Part shown: piece after piece, positions 26,621-35,472 of the stretch
How positions within the stretch are numbered: the first letter of the stretch is position 1
Layout: each line of letters opens with the position of its first letter
Origin: SVEL01 sp045125245
GTDB taxonomy: Bacteria > Bacillota > Clostridia > Lachnospirales > Lachnospiraceae
DNA length: 64,000 bases
NCBI GenBank assembly: GCA_045125245.1
Contig: JBGVNF010000021.1
Span: 1 to 64,000 of the forward strand
Direction: 5' to 3'
The notes under the pieces: generated by a model
Told to the model about the DNA's origin: nothing
Databases searched by the model: none
The model's input: only the letters and a program-made list of their open reading frames with translations
Program-made: the position numbers and the translations under genes

Positions 26621-28018
26621 ATGAAGAATAAAAAGAAAATAATTATAGGATGTGCAATATTTACAATCGCAATAATCGCTATAGTATACTTGGGTGTAGC
26701 TGTATACTATCAATATCATTTTCTTCCTGGAACAACTATAAATGGCAAGGATTATGGCAATAAAACCGTAGATGCCGTTAAGAGTTCTATACAAAATGAT
26801 ATCCGCACATATTACCTTAAGCTTATTGAAAGAAATGATGAAGTAGAGCACGTATCAGCTGGTGACATAGATATGAAGGTTACTATTGATGGAGATTTAT
26901 CTAAGATAAAGGAAAATCAAAATCATTATCTTTGGTTTATCAAACCCAAAAAGGCTGAAAACCTTGATATTACCATAGCTTATGACGAAATCAAGCTTGA
27001 CTATGCTATAAATGGATTAAAATGCCTAGATGATGAATATATCAATTCGGGTATTGCACCAGAACTTACCTTTGACGGTAATGCATTCACTATGACAGAA
27101 GGTGTTCCAGGCAACGAAATAGACAAAGAAAAGACTATCGCACTTATAAAAGAAGCTATTAAAAATATGGATCCTGTTTTGACTTTAGAGAACGAAAACT
27201 GTTATCTAGTTCCTATTGATAAAGAGGCTTCTGAAAAGGAACAAAAACTTCTTAGCCAATTAAATAGCTATCTTGATGTGGTTATTACACTTACTTTTGG
27301 CGAAGAAAAGGAAGTTATAGACAAGGCTCAGATATATAAATGGTTATCTGTTGGCACAAATAATGAAGTAATCTTTGATAATGAGAAAATCATTGAATAT
27401 ATTGATAATATTGGCAAAAAATATGAAACCATGGGACAGACAAGAGAATTCTTAAATTCTTACGGCGAGACAATCAAGGTTAGCGGTGGCGACTTTGGTT
27501 GGTGGATTAATAGAAAAGCTGAAGCAGAAGCTATTATCAATGATATAAAGTCCCTTAACTCAACTACAAGAGAACCTGATTTCTTGCAGAGAGCTGGAGC
27601 CTTTGGCGAAAATGATTTCGGAAATACATATATTGAAATCAACTTAACTGACCAACACTTATATGCTTATAAGGACGGCAATAAGATTGTTGATTGCGAT
27701 ATTATTTCTGGTGATCCAGTAAATGGTTTAGAGACACCTACAGGTGTATTTAATATGAGATTTATGTTTACAAATTACAATTTTGTAAGAAAGGATTTCA
27801 GCAAAAAATTAAAATACTGGATGGTTTTTTACGGTAATACTGTAGACACAAATATCGGTATAGCATCATGTGACTGGATAACAAACTTTGGTGGCACTGC
27901 ATATAGAGGCGCAGGCTCTCTTGGTTCTATATATGTTAATGAAGCAGATGCTAAGACATTATATATGGAACTTCCAGGTAAGGATTTTCCGGTAATTATT
28001 TATAAAGAAAGACGTTAA
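26621..28018 (+). CDS. L,D-transpeptidase (YkuD) family protein with degenerate active site
   Basis: A 465-residue protein: N-terminal membrane anchor (about 5-27), a peptidoglycan-binding-4-like region (about 40-320), and a C-terminal YkuD domain beginning IEINLTDQHLYAYKDGNKI near 340. In active enzymes the domain ends with HG...GSHGC(I/V), where His and Cys are catalytic. Here the corresponding run is NFGGTAYRGAGSLGSIYV: S433-L434-G435-S436 replaces SHGC, and the upstream His is Ala415. A Cys at 417 is out of register. The fold is clearly YkuD, but catalysis by the known mechanism is unlikely; it may be a structural or regulatory wall protein. Confidence 0.88.
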   Translation: MKNKKKIIIGCAIFTIAIIAIVYLGVAVYYQYHFLPGTTINGKDYGNKTVDAVKSSIQNDIRTYYLKLIERNDEVEHVSAGDIDMKVTIDGDLSKIKENQNHYLWFIKPKKAENLDITIAYDEIKLDYAINGLKCLDDEYINSGIAPELTFDGNAFTMTEGVPGNEIDKEKTIALIKEAIKNMDPVLTLENENCYLVPIDKEASEKEQKLLSQLNSYLDVVITLTFGEEKEVIDKAQIYKWLSVGTNNEVIFDNEKIIEYIDNIGKKYETMGQTREFLNSYGETIKVSGGDFGWWINRKAEAEAIINDIKSLNSTTREPDFLQRAGAFGENDFGNTYIEINLTDQHLYAYKDGNKIVDCDIISGDPVNGLETPTGVFNMRFMFTNYNFVRKDFSKKLKYWMVFYGNTVDTNIGIASCDWITNFGGTAYRGAGSLGSIYVNEADAKTLYMELPGKDFPVIIYKERR

Positions 28019-28032
28019 TTTTGGAGGCTTAA

Positions 28033-29898
28033 ATGACTAATTTAGCATTAACTGATGAAATACTTATGAGTATTGATAAACCTGCCAGATATATTGGTCA
28101 GGAAGTCAATATGGTAAAAAAAGATTTAAACACAGTAGATGTACGTTTCGCAATGTGTTTTCCAGATGTATATGAAATAGCTATGTCTCACCTTGGAATT
28201 CAGATTTTATATGATATGTTCAATAATATGGATGGCGTATATTGTGAACGAGTATATTCTCCATGGACAGATTTAGACGAAATTATGCGAAAGGAAAATA
28301 TACCATTATTTACATTGGAGACACAATCACCAGTAAAAAATATGGATTTCTTAGGTATAACAATTCAGTATGAAATGTGTTATACAAACATTTTGCAGAT
28401 TTTAGACCTAAGTCACATACCTTTTATGTCTTGTGATAGAGCTGAAGATGATCCTATAGTTATCGGTGGTGGTCCTTGTACCTATAATCCAGAGCCTATA
28501 GCTGATTTCTTTGATATATTCTATATGGGCGAGGGCGAGACACAATACCAGACGCTTATAGATTTATATAGAGAAAATAGAGCTAATAATGGTTCTAGAT
28601 TAGATTTCTTAGAAAAAGCCGCAAAGCTTCCAGGTATGTATGTTCCAAGATTCTATGATGTGGAATATAAAGAAGATGGCACAATCAAAAGCTTTATGCC
28701 TAATACTGAAGGAATTCCAGAAACTGTTACAAAGGAACTTGTAATGGATTTAAGTGATACAGTATATCCAGAAAAGCCTTTAGTTCCTTATATCAAGGCT
28801 ACACAGGATAGAGTAGTTCTTGAAATACAGCGTGGATGTATAAGAGGCTGTCGTTTCTGCCAGGCTGGTATGATTTATAGACCTGTAAGAGAGAGAAGCA
28901 TAGAATTCTTAAAGGATAAAGCTATTAAAATGCTTAAGAATACAGGACATGAGGAGATTTCCTTAAGTTCACTTAGCAGTTCAGATTATTCTAAATTACC
29001 AGAGCTTATGGATTTCCTTATAGAAGAACTTAAGGGAAAAGGTGTGAATATTTCATTACCTTCTTTAAGAGTAGATGCATTCTCACTTGATGTTATGAGT
29101 AAGGTTCAAGATATTAAAAAGAGTTCTTTAACTTTTGCTCCTGAAGCAGGTTCTCAGCGTATGAGAAACGTTATTAACAAAGGTTTAACAGTAGATGATA
29201 TATTAAATGGATGTTCATTGGCCTTTAATGGCGGCTGGAACAAGGTAAAGCTATACTTTATGCTAGGACTTCCAACTGAGACAGAAGAAGATATGAAGGC
29301 TATAGCGGAATTATCAGAACTTGTTGCAGAAAAATATTATGAAATACCTAAATCTGAGAGAAATGGAAAAGTAATGGTTACTGCCAGCAGCTCATTCTTT
29401 ATTCCAAAGCCATTTACACCATTACAGTGGGCTCCAATGTGCTCTAAGGATGAATTCCAGAGACGTGCATATGTGGTAAGCGATAGAATGAAAGAAATGC
29501 TTAACAGAAAGAGTCTTAAGTATAACTACCACGATCCAGATGTATCTATTATCGAAGGCTTACTTGCTAGAGGTGATAGAAAGATTTCCAAGGTTATTAT
29601 GAAGGTTTATGAAAAGGGCGGCATTTATGATGCCTGGGGCGAATATTTTAATTATGATAGATGGCTTGAAGCTTTAGATGAAGCTAATATTGATTTAGAT
29701 TTCTATACAACAAGGCAGAGAGAATTAGATGAAATATTCCCATGGGATTTCATAAACACTGGCGTAACTAAGGAATTTTTAAAGCGTGAGTGGAATAATG
29801 CTATGAACGAGCAAGTATCACCTAACTGTAAGATGAAGTGTCAGGGATGCGGTGCTACGATGTTTAAGGGAGGTATCTGTTTTGAAGATAAGAATTAA
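28033..29898 (+). CDS. B12-binding-domain radical SAM protein, TIGR03960 family
   Basis: A 621-residue protein with an N-terminal cobalamin-binding-like domain (residues about 30-180, containing GGGPCTYNPEPIADFFD) and a radical-SAM core with C269-x3-C273-x2-C276 in RGCIRGCRFC. The tail carries extra cysteines (CKMKCQGCGATMFKGG). The family is defined by co-occurrence with a DUF2344 gene and RNase G, exactly the order seen here; its reaction is unknown. The last codons overlap the next gene by 17 bases. Confidence 0.93.
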   Translation: MTNLALTDEILMSIDKPARYIGQEVNMVKKDLNTVDVRFAMCFPDVYEIAMSHLGIQILYDMFNNMDGVYCERVYSPWTDLDEIMRKENIPLFTLETQSPVKNMDFLGITIQYEMCYTNILQILDLSHIPFMSCDRAEDDPIVIGGGPCTYNPEPIADFFDIFYMGEGETQYQTLIDLYRENRANNGSRLDFLEKAAKLPGMYVPRFYDVEYKEDGTIKSFMPNTEGIPETVTKELVMDLSDTVYPEKPLVPYIKATQDRVVLEIQRGCIRGCRFCQAGMIYRPVRERSIEFLKDKAIKMLKNTGHEEISLSSLSSSDYSKLPELMDFLIEELKGKGVNISLPSLRVDAFSLDVMSKVQDIKKSSLTFAPEAGSQRMRNVINKGLTVDDILNGCSLAFNGGWNKVKLYFMLGLPTETEEDMKAIAELSELVAEKYYEIPKSERNGKVMVTASSSFFIPKPFTPLQWAPMCSKDEFQRRAYVVSDRMKEMLNRKSLKYNYHDPDVSIIEGLLARGDRKISKVIMKVYEKGGIYDAWGEYFNYDRWLEALDEANIDLDFYTTRQRELDEIFPWDFINTGVTKEFLKREWNNAMNEQVSPNCKMKCQGCGATMFKGGICFEDKN

Positions 29899-30610
29899 AT
29901 TTACAAAAACAGGTCCAATAAGATATATTGGCCATTTAGATGTAATGAGATATTTCCAGAAATTAAATAGAAGAGCTGATATTGACGTTAAGTATTCTGC
30001 CGGATTTTCACCACATCAGATTATGTCTTTCGCAGCACCTTTAGGTGTTGGACTTGAAAGCTACGGTGAATATGTAGATATTGAAGTAAATACTACAATG
30101 TCCTCAAATGATGCTATAGATGCTTTAAATGCAGCTTCTGTAGATGGTATTACTGTTACTGGCTATGTAAGATTAGATGATAATGTAGCCAATGCTATGT
30201 CTTGTGTAGCCGCTGCTGACTACAAGGTAAGAATCAAAGATAATTACAAGCCTTCTACAGATAATATTAAAGAATCTTTTGAAAACTTCTTAAATCAACA
30301 GAGTATAGTTGTCGAAAAAGCAACTAAGAAATCTGTTATGGAAGTAGATTTGCGCCCATTAATTTTTGATACATATATAGATGATAATGGCGATTTCTTT
30401 ATGAAACTTTCGACAGGTAGTGCTCAAAATTTAAAGCCTGAGCTTGTAATGGAAGCTTTTTATAAATACTTAGGCGAAGAAATGAGTGAATTTGCTTTAA
30501 GTATCACACGTTTAGAAGTGTATGGACAAAATATAGTTAAGGATAGCAGTGGAAATATAATTAAAGAGGAAATTATTCCTTTAGAGAAATTTGGTGAAAT
30601 AATTGAGTAA
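29882..30610 (+). CDS. TIGR03936/DUF2344 family radical-SAM-linked protein
   Basis: A 242-residue protein starting KIRIKFTKTGPIRYIGHLD, the hallmark of the DUF2344 family that accompanies TIGR03960 radical-SAM proteins. The start is taken as TTG 29882, eight bases after GGGAGG (29868-29873); upstream GTG 29852 has no ribosome site. It overlaps the radical-SAM gene by 17 bases and the RNase G gene by eight, so the trio is translationally linked. Function unknown. Confidence 0.9.
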   Translation: MKIRIKFTKTGPIRYIGHLDVMRYFQKLNRRADIDVKYSAGFSPHQIMSFAAPLGVGLESYGEYVDIEVNTTMSSNDAIDALNAASVDGITVTGYVRLDDNVANAMSCVAAADYKVRIKDNYKPSTDNIKESFENFLNQQSIVVEKATKKSVMEVDLRPLIFDTYIDDNGDFFMKLSTGSAQNLKPELVMEAFYKYLGEEMSEFALSITRLEVYGQNIVKDSSGNIIKEEIIPLEKFGEIIE

Positions 30611-31838
30611 AAAGCTTGTTTTAACAAAACTGAATATACCAAGTATAGCACCTGCAGATGTGGCTGTATTATATGAAGATAACAAGGCTACATATATGGA
30701 CATTTTTTACGAAGATGAACCTTTTGTGCTGGGAAATATATATGTTGCCCACGTGAATGATGTTGTAAAAAATATAAATGCAGCTTTTGTTGAATATTCT
30801 CCAGGAAAAAAAGCTTATTTATCCTTGGAAAACACTGAAAACACCTTTTTTATTAACAGAAAAAACACAACAAAAATATGCCAAGGAGACAATATTCTTG
30901 TACAAATCAAAAAGGAACCAATAAAGACAAAGGATGCCGTATGTAGCACTTGCATAGAGTTTTCATCTAATTATGTAGTTTTAACTTACGGTGTAGCAGG
31001 AATAAATGTTTCTACAAAGATAAAAGACAATTCTTTGCGTCAAAGCTTATCAAATTATTGTAGCGATATTATATCGGATATTATGTATGATAAAGAAGCA
31101 TACGGTATGATTACTGAAGAATTATTTTATAATATATTAAGTAATACTGGAATAATAGTAAGAACACAGGCGCAGGATATCAGCGATTATGAACTTATCA
31201 AAGAAGATATTTTAAAGCAGTTTGAGGCATTATTTTTATGTTTTAATAAGGCGTTATATAGCAAAGGAAGGACTTGTATATATTCCAATGAAAATCCTAT
31301 ATTATCTGTTATAAATAAACATAAGTCTGATGAAATAATAACAGATAACGAAGAAATATATAAGCTTCTATGTGAACAAAGTATTGATGTTAAGTTATAT
31401 GAAGATTCTTTGCTGCCTTTATATAAATTATATAATATTGAAGGTCTGCTTAATGACGTTAGTTCGCGAAAGGTATGGCTAAAATCTGGTGCATATCTTG
31501 TCATAGACTACACTGAAGCTATGACAGTTATAGATGTAAATACCGGTAAATGTGAAAAAGGTAAGAACAAGGAAGATACCATTTTAAAGATAAATTTAGA
31601 AGCTGCCATAGAAGCTATGAGACAAATAAAGCTAAGAAATATATCAGGAATCATAATTATCGATTTTATAGATATGGCTAAAGATGAAGCTAAAGAAGGT
31701 TTGCTAAACCAACTTATAGATGAAGCTAAGAAAGATAACATAAAAACTTCCATAATGGGGCTTACCAGATTAAATCTTGTAGAAATAACTAGAAAAAAAA
31801 TACGAGAGCGAATAACTATAAAAAAGAATAATAATTAA
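30603..31838 (+). CDS. rng: RNase E/G family ribonuclease
   Basis: Endoribonuclease for rRNA and mRNA processing. It begins with TTG overlapping the previous stop. The 411 residues include an S1-type RNA-binding part (NIYVAHVNDVVKNINAAFVEY) and the catalytic DNase-I-like region with VIDVNTGK (catalytic Asp) and GIIIIDFIDM (second Asp). The Zn-link CPxCxG motif and long C-terminal scaffold are absent, so it is closer to RNase G. The protein ends soon after the catalytic domain. Confidence 0.9.
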   Translation: MSKKLVLTKLNIPSIAPADVAVLYEDNKATYMDIFYEDEPFVLGNIYVAHVNDVVKNINAAFVEYSPGKKAYLSLENTENTFFINRKNTTKICQGDNILVQIKKEPIKTKDAVCSTCIEFSSNYVVLTYGVAGINVSTKIKDNSLRQSLSNYCSDIISDIMYDKEAYGMITEELFYNILSNTGIIVRTQAQDISDYELIKEDILKQFEALFLCFNKALYSKGRTCIYSNENPILSVINKHKSDEIITDNEEIYKLLCEQSIDVKLYEDSLLPLYKLYNIEGLLNDVSSRKVWLKSGAYLVIDYTEAMTVIDVNTGKCEKGKNKEDTILKINLEAAIEAMRQIKLRNISGIIIIDFIDMAKDEAKEGLLNQLIDEAKKDNIKTSIMGLTRLNLVEITRKKIRERITIKKNNN

Positions 31839-31843
31839 TGCAT

Positions 31844-31895
31844 AATCCTCTATTTTTATCATATATATAAATAGTATATGAAAGAATAGGGGATT
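31844..31895 (+). promoter_or_regulatory. Hairpin that covers the dpaA ribosome site
   Basis: Eleven-base arms AATCCTCTATT (31844-31854) and AATAGGGGATT (31885-31895) pair with one G-T, across an AT-rich 30-base loop. The right arm contains the GGGGA ribosome site of dpaA and is followed by TGTTT. It could be the rng terminator, a ribosome-site block, or both. Confidence 0.5.
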
Positions 31896-31900
31896 TGTTT

Positions 31901-32824
31901 ATGAATAAATATCAAACAATAGGTTTTCTTGTCTGTGATTTAAGACAGCTTTATATGGCAAAATATCTTGCAAATAAAGGATTTTATATAAATATAATCT
32001 GTTCTGAAAGTATAAGCCGTCAAAAAGAACACAAGGATACCATATTAGAATTGTTGAATAAAAATGACCGTACAAATATAAGGGTTACATATGATATAGA
32101 TGAAATAATATATACTTCAAACATAATAGTAACACCTGTGCCATTTGATAAAATAAGTGAATTTATAACTATTCCAAAATTTGTATCTAAGATAAGTAAG
32201 AAAAATGATTTATCTATGTTTTTATTATATGCAGGATTAATAAACGAAGAATCAAGAAATCTTCTCGATAATAACCATATTAAATACATAGATTATACGA
32301 AATCTGAAAAACTAGCTATATTTAACAGCATTTCTACAGCTGAGGGCATAATAGCAGAAGCTATTATATCAAAAAATACAAATCTACATCATAGCAAGGT
32401 CCTTGTTTTAGGTTATGGTAAATGTGGAAAAACTCTTGCATGGAAGCTTAAGAATCTAGATGCTAAGGTTACAGTATGTGCTAGAAAAGAAGAAGATTTA
32501 GAAGCAGCATATAGCATGGGATTAAATACATTATATTTACATAATTTAATTATGGAAATTGGTAAGTATGATTATATATTTAATACTATACCTATATTGA
32601 TATTAAATGAAGAGATAATAAAAAAAATAAATCCTGATGCTATTATATTAGATATAGCTTCAAATCCTGGTGGTGTAGACAAAAACGCCGCTTCACAATA
32701 TGGAATAATTGTCAAACATGTATTGGGTATTCCGGGAAAGTACGCACCTACATCTAGTGGTGAAGAAATGGCTAAGGAACTAATAAATATAATGAATAAA
32801 CGTAAGCAAGGTTTACATAACTAA
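31901..32824 (+). CDS. dpaA: Dipicolinate synthase subunit A
   Basis: Together with DpaB makes dipicolinic acid, the calcium chelator of the endospore core. The 307-residue protein has the N-terminal DpaA domain (TIGFLVCDLRQLYMAKYLANKG) and a C-terminal Rossmann NAD(P) domain with VLVLGYGKCGKTLAW. ATG 31901 follows GGGGA at eight bases; TTG 31895 is rejected. dpaB lies 101 bases downstream. I could not find a convincing sporulation-sigma promoter. Confidence 0.93.
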   Translation: MNKYQTIGFLVCDLRQLYMAKYLANKGFYINIICSESISRQKEHKDTILELLNKNDRTNIRVTYDIDEIIYTSNIIVTPVPFDKISEFITIPKFVSKISKKNDLSMFLLYAGLINEESRNLLDNNHIKYIDYTKSEKLAIFNSISTAEGIIAEAIISKNTNLHHSKVLVLGYGKCGKTLAWKLKNLDAKVTVCARKEEDLEAAYSMGLNTLYLHNLIMEIGKYDYIFNTIPILILNEEIIKKINPDAIILDIASNPGGVDKNAASQYGIIVKHVLGIPGKYAPTSSGEEMAKELINIMNKRKQGLHN

Positions 32825-32925
32825 AATATGTATACTTATATGAATTTATTAATAAAATAATACGTTTTCACATAATTTGTTTTTATGAATATATTATAGT
32901 ATCACATTATTTTAGGAGAGTAATA

Positions 32926-33519
32926 ATGGATATTAACAACAAAACTATCGGAGTAGCTTTTACAGGCTCCTTTTGCACATATAAAAAGGCTTTTATAGAA
33001 TTAGAAAGGCTAATAGCTTGTAATTGCAATGTTTACACTATATTTTCCGAAAGATCCGCATCCATAAACTCACGTTTTGGTAATGCGGATGATTTTATTA
33101 AAAAAGCAGAAGAAATAACAGGAAATAAGCCAATTTTGACTATAGAAGATGCTGAACCTATCGGTCCAAAGGCGTATTTGGATGCATTAGCTATATTTCC
33201 TTGTACTGGCAACACTGCAGCTAAACTTTGTAACGGTATAACAGACAGTCCTGTATTAATGGCAGCTAAGGCTCATATTAGAAATGAATTGCCACTGATA
33301 ATTGCTATATGTACAAATGACGGTCTAGGCGCCAATATGAAAAATATCGGAATGCTTCTCAATATGAAAAATATTTATTTTGTGCCTTTCGGCCAGGATG
33401 ATCATATCAAGAAACCAAAATCACTAGTTGCTCATACAGAGCTTCTTATACCTACAATTGAAAACGCTTTATCAGGCAAGCAGATACAGCCTGTTGTAAT
33501 AAGTCCATTTAATAAGTAA
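32926..33519 (+). CDS. dpaB: Dipicolinate synthase subunit B
   Basis: Flavoprotein-fold partner of DpaA (SpoVFB). The 197-residue protein begins with VAFTGSFCTYKKAF, the family's flavodoxin-like phosphate loop, and contains PCTGNTAAKLCNGITDSPVLMAAKAH. A 101-base gap upstream ends in TTTTAGGAGAG. Presence of dpaAB suggests the organism makes endospores or descends from one that did. Confidence 0.94.
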   Translation: MDINNKTIGVAFTGSFCTYKKAFIELERLIACNCNVYTIFSERSASINSRFGNADDFIKKAEEITGNKPILTIEDAEPIGPKAYLDALAIFPCTGNTAAKLCNGITDSPVLMAAKAHIRNELPLIIAICTNDGLGANMKNIGMLLNMKNIYFVPFGQDDHIKKPKSLVAHTELLIPTIENALSGKQIQPVVISPFNK

Positions 33520-33534
33520 AAAGGAGACTAATTT

Positions 33535-35370
33535 ATGTGTGGAATCTCAGGTTTTTACAATCCGTATATGAATTTTCTTAAAGATGAAGCTTATCATAGA
33601 CATATCTTAAAAAAGATGAATTGTTCTGTAAAACACAGAGGACCTGATGATTCCGGCATATTTTTATCAAATACCTGTGGTCTTGGTCATGTCCGCTTAT
33701 CTATAATTGATTTAGAGGGCGGACATCAGCCAATGGTCAAGAAAATAAATCGTTTAAGAACAGTTGCTATAACTTATAACGGCGAAATCTATAATATGCA
33801 TGAACTTAGAAAGAATTTAACTACTAATTTTGATACCGAAAGCGATACAGAAGTCATTTTAAATGGATATATTGAGGAAGGTATTGATTTTATAAAGAAA
33901 TTAAATGGCATATTTTCATTTGCCATTTACGACAGTCAAAACGGCTTATATATAGTTCGAGATAGACTAGGTGTTAAACCATTGTTTTATACAGAATTTG
34001 ATAATGATATTATATTTTCTTCAGAAATAAAAGGCATCTTTTCATATCCTTTAGTAACGCCTGTTATTAACTATAATTCTCTAAAAAGCATTTTCGGTCT
34101 AGGACCTGCTAAAAAGCAAGGAAATGGCGTATTTGATAATATAAGAGAGGTTCTTCCAGGACATTATCTACATGTAGATAAAAATGGTGTAGAGGATGTA
34201 ACTTATTGGCGTCTTATAAGCGCTCACCATAATGATTCTCTTGAGGAAACTATTGATAAAACAGCCTTTTTATTAAATGATGCCATAAATTTGCAGATGC
34301 TATCAGATATACCAGTGTGTGCCTTTTTATCTGGCGGTATTGATTCCAGCATAATATCAGCAATTTGTGGTAAAGCCGCTTTAAAAAATAATAAAGAACT
34401 TACAACGTATAGCTTTGATTTCAAAGATAATAATATTTACTTTAAATCCAATGCATTTCAGCCTTCAGAAGACAGACCATATGTGGATATTATGAAGGAA
34501 CATATCAAATCTAAGCATATATATCTAGAATGTTCTTATGAAGATTTATATGAATTGCTTTTCACTACTGTAGATGCTAGAGATTTACCGTGTATGACAG
34601 ATGTTGAAAGCTCATTGCTTTATTTTTGCGGTAAGGTTTCAAAAAATCACAAGGTTGCACTGACCGGCGAATGTGCCGATGAAATTTTTGGTGGATATCC
34701 ATGGTTTTATAGAGAAGATTTACTTTATTCAGACACGTTCCCATGGGCTACTGATTTAAGTCCAAGAACCTTATTATTAAAAGATGATGTAAAAGAAAAA
34801 CTTAATATTCCTGAATATGTTCTTCGAACTTACGAGCAAAGCATATCTATGACACCTATTCTCATAGGAGAAGATAGAGAAGCCGCAAAAAGAAGAGAGG
34901 TTTCATATTTAAATCTTACATGGTTTATGACCACATTGCTAGATAGAATGGATAGAACTAGTATGTATAATGGATTGGAAGCACGTGTTCCTTTTGCAGA
35001 TCACAGAATTGTTGAATATCTTTGGAACGTTCCATGGGATATGAAATATCTTGATAATAAAGAAAAAGGCTTGCTTCGTGCTGCAACGAAGAGATTAAAT
35101 ATTCTTCCAGATGAGGTTCTATATAGAAAGAAAAGTCCATATCCAAAGACATATCACCCTAAATATGAAGAAATATTGATTAAGAATTTTATAGAAGTCA
35201 TCAATACTCCAAATGAGCCAATTAATGAGCTGATTGATAAAAACAAGGCACTATCCTTTGTAAAGGATAAATTAAATTATACAAATCCGTGGTATGGCCA
35301 GCTAATGGCAGGTCCACAGCTTATAGCTTATATGCTACAAGTTAATTATTGGATGAAATTATGGACTTGA
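33535..35370 (+). CDS. asnB: Asparagine synthase (glutamine-hydrolysing)
   Basis: Makes asparagine from aspartate, ATP and glutamine. The 611-residue enzyme has the class II glutaminase start MCGISGF (Cys2 nucleophile), RGPDDSG, NGEIYN, and the synthetase PP-loop LSGGIDSSIISAI. Length and order are normal. It starts 15 bases after dpaB behind AAAGGAG, so it may be read with dpaAB, though no functional link is known. Confidence 0.95.
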   Translation: MCGISGFYNPYMNFLKDEAYHRHILKKMNCSVKHRGPDDSGIFLSNTCGLGHVRLSIIDLEGGHQPMVKKINRLRTVAITYNGEIYNMHELRKNLTTNFDTESDTEVILNGYIEEGIDFIKKLNGIFSFAIYDSQNGLYIVRDRLGVKPLFYTEFDNDIIFSSEIKGIFSYPLVTPVINYNSLKSIFGLGPAKKQGNGVFDNIREVLPGHYLHVDKNGVEDVTYWRLISAHHNDSLEETIDKTAFLLNDAINLQMLSDIPVCAFLSGGIDSSIISAICGKAALKNNKELTTYSFDFKDNNIYFKSNAFQPSEDRPYVDIMKEHIKSKHIYLECSYEDLYELLFTTVDARDLPCMTDVESSLLYFCGKVSKNHKVALTGECADEIFGGYPWFYREDLLYSDTFPWATDLSPRTLLLKDDVKEKLNIPEYVLRTYEQSISMTPILIGEDREAAKRREVSYLNLTWFMTTLLDRMDRTSMYNGLEARVPFADHRIVEYLWNVPWDMKYLDNKEKGLLRAATKRLNILPDEVLYRKKSPYPKTYHPKYEEILIKNFIEVINTPNEPINELIDKNKALSFVKDKLNYTNPWYGQLMAGPQLIAYMLQVNYWMKLWT

Positions 35371-35390
35371 TGATAGATTTGTTGTATAAT
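35362..35390 (+). promoter_or_regulatory. Putative promoter for the HlyD-like/yggS/sepF group
   Basis: TATAAT at 35385-35390 is perfect; TGGACT at 35362-35367, 17 bases upstream and inside the asnB end, is a four-of-six -35. A start codon at 35389 would lie upstream of transcription, which supports a later gene start. Confidence 0.6.
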
Positions 35391-35472
35391 GAAGATTGAA
35401 TGTCAACAATCCGTTGAATATGGATTAGATGTTTTTGATATCCTAATCATTATAATTAATATGGAGGAAACC

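Noticed and set aside
31860..32925. Sigma-K or sigma-E promoters before dpaA and dpaB
   Set aside because: CATA-like pieces exist but spacing and partner elements do not fit well enough to report in such AT-rich DNA.
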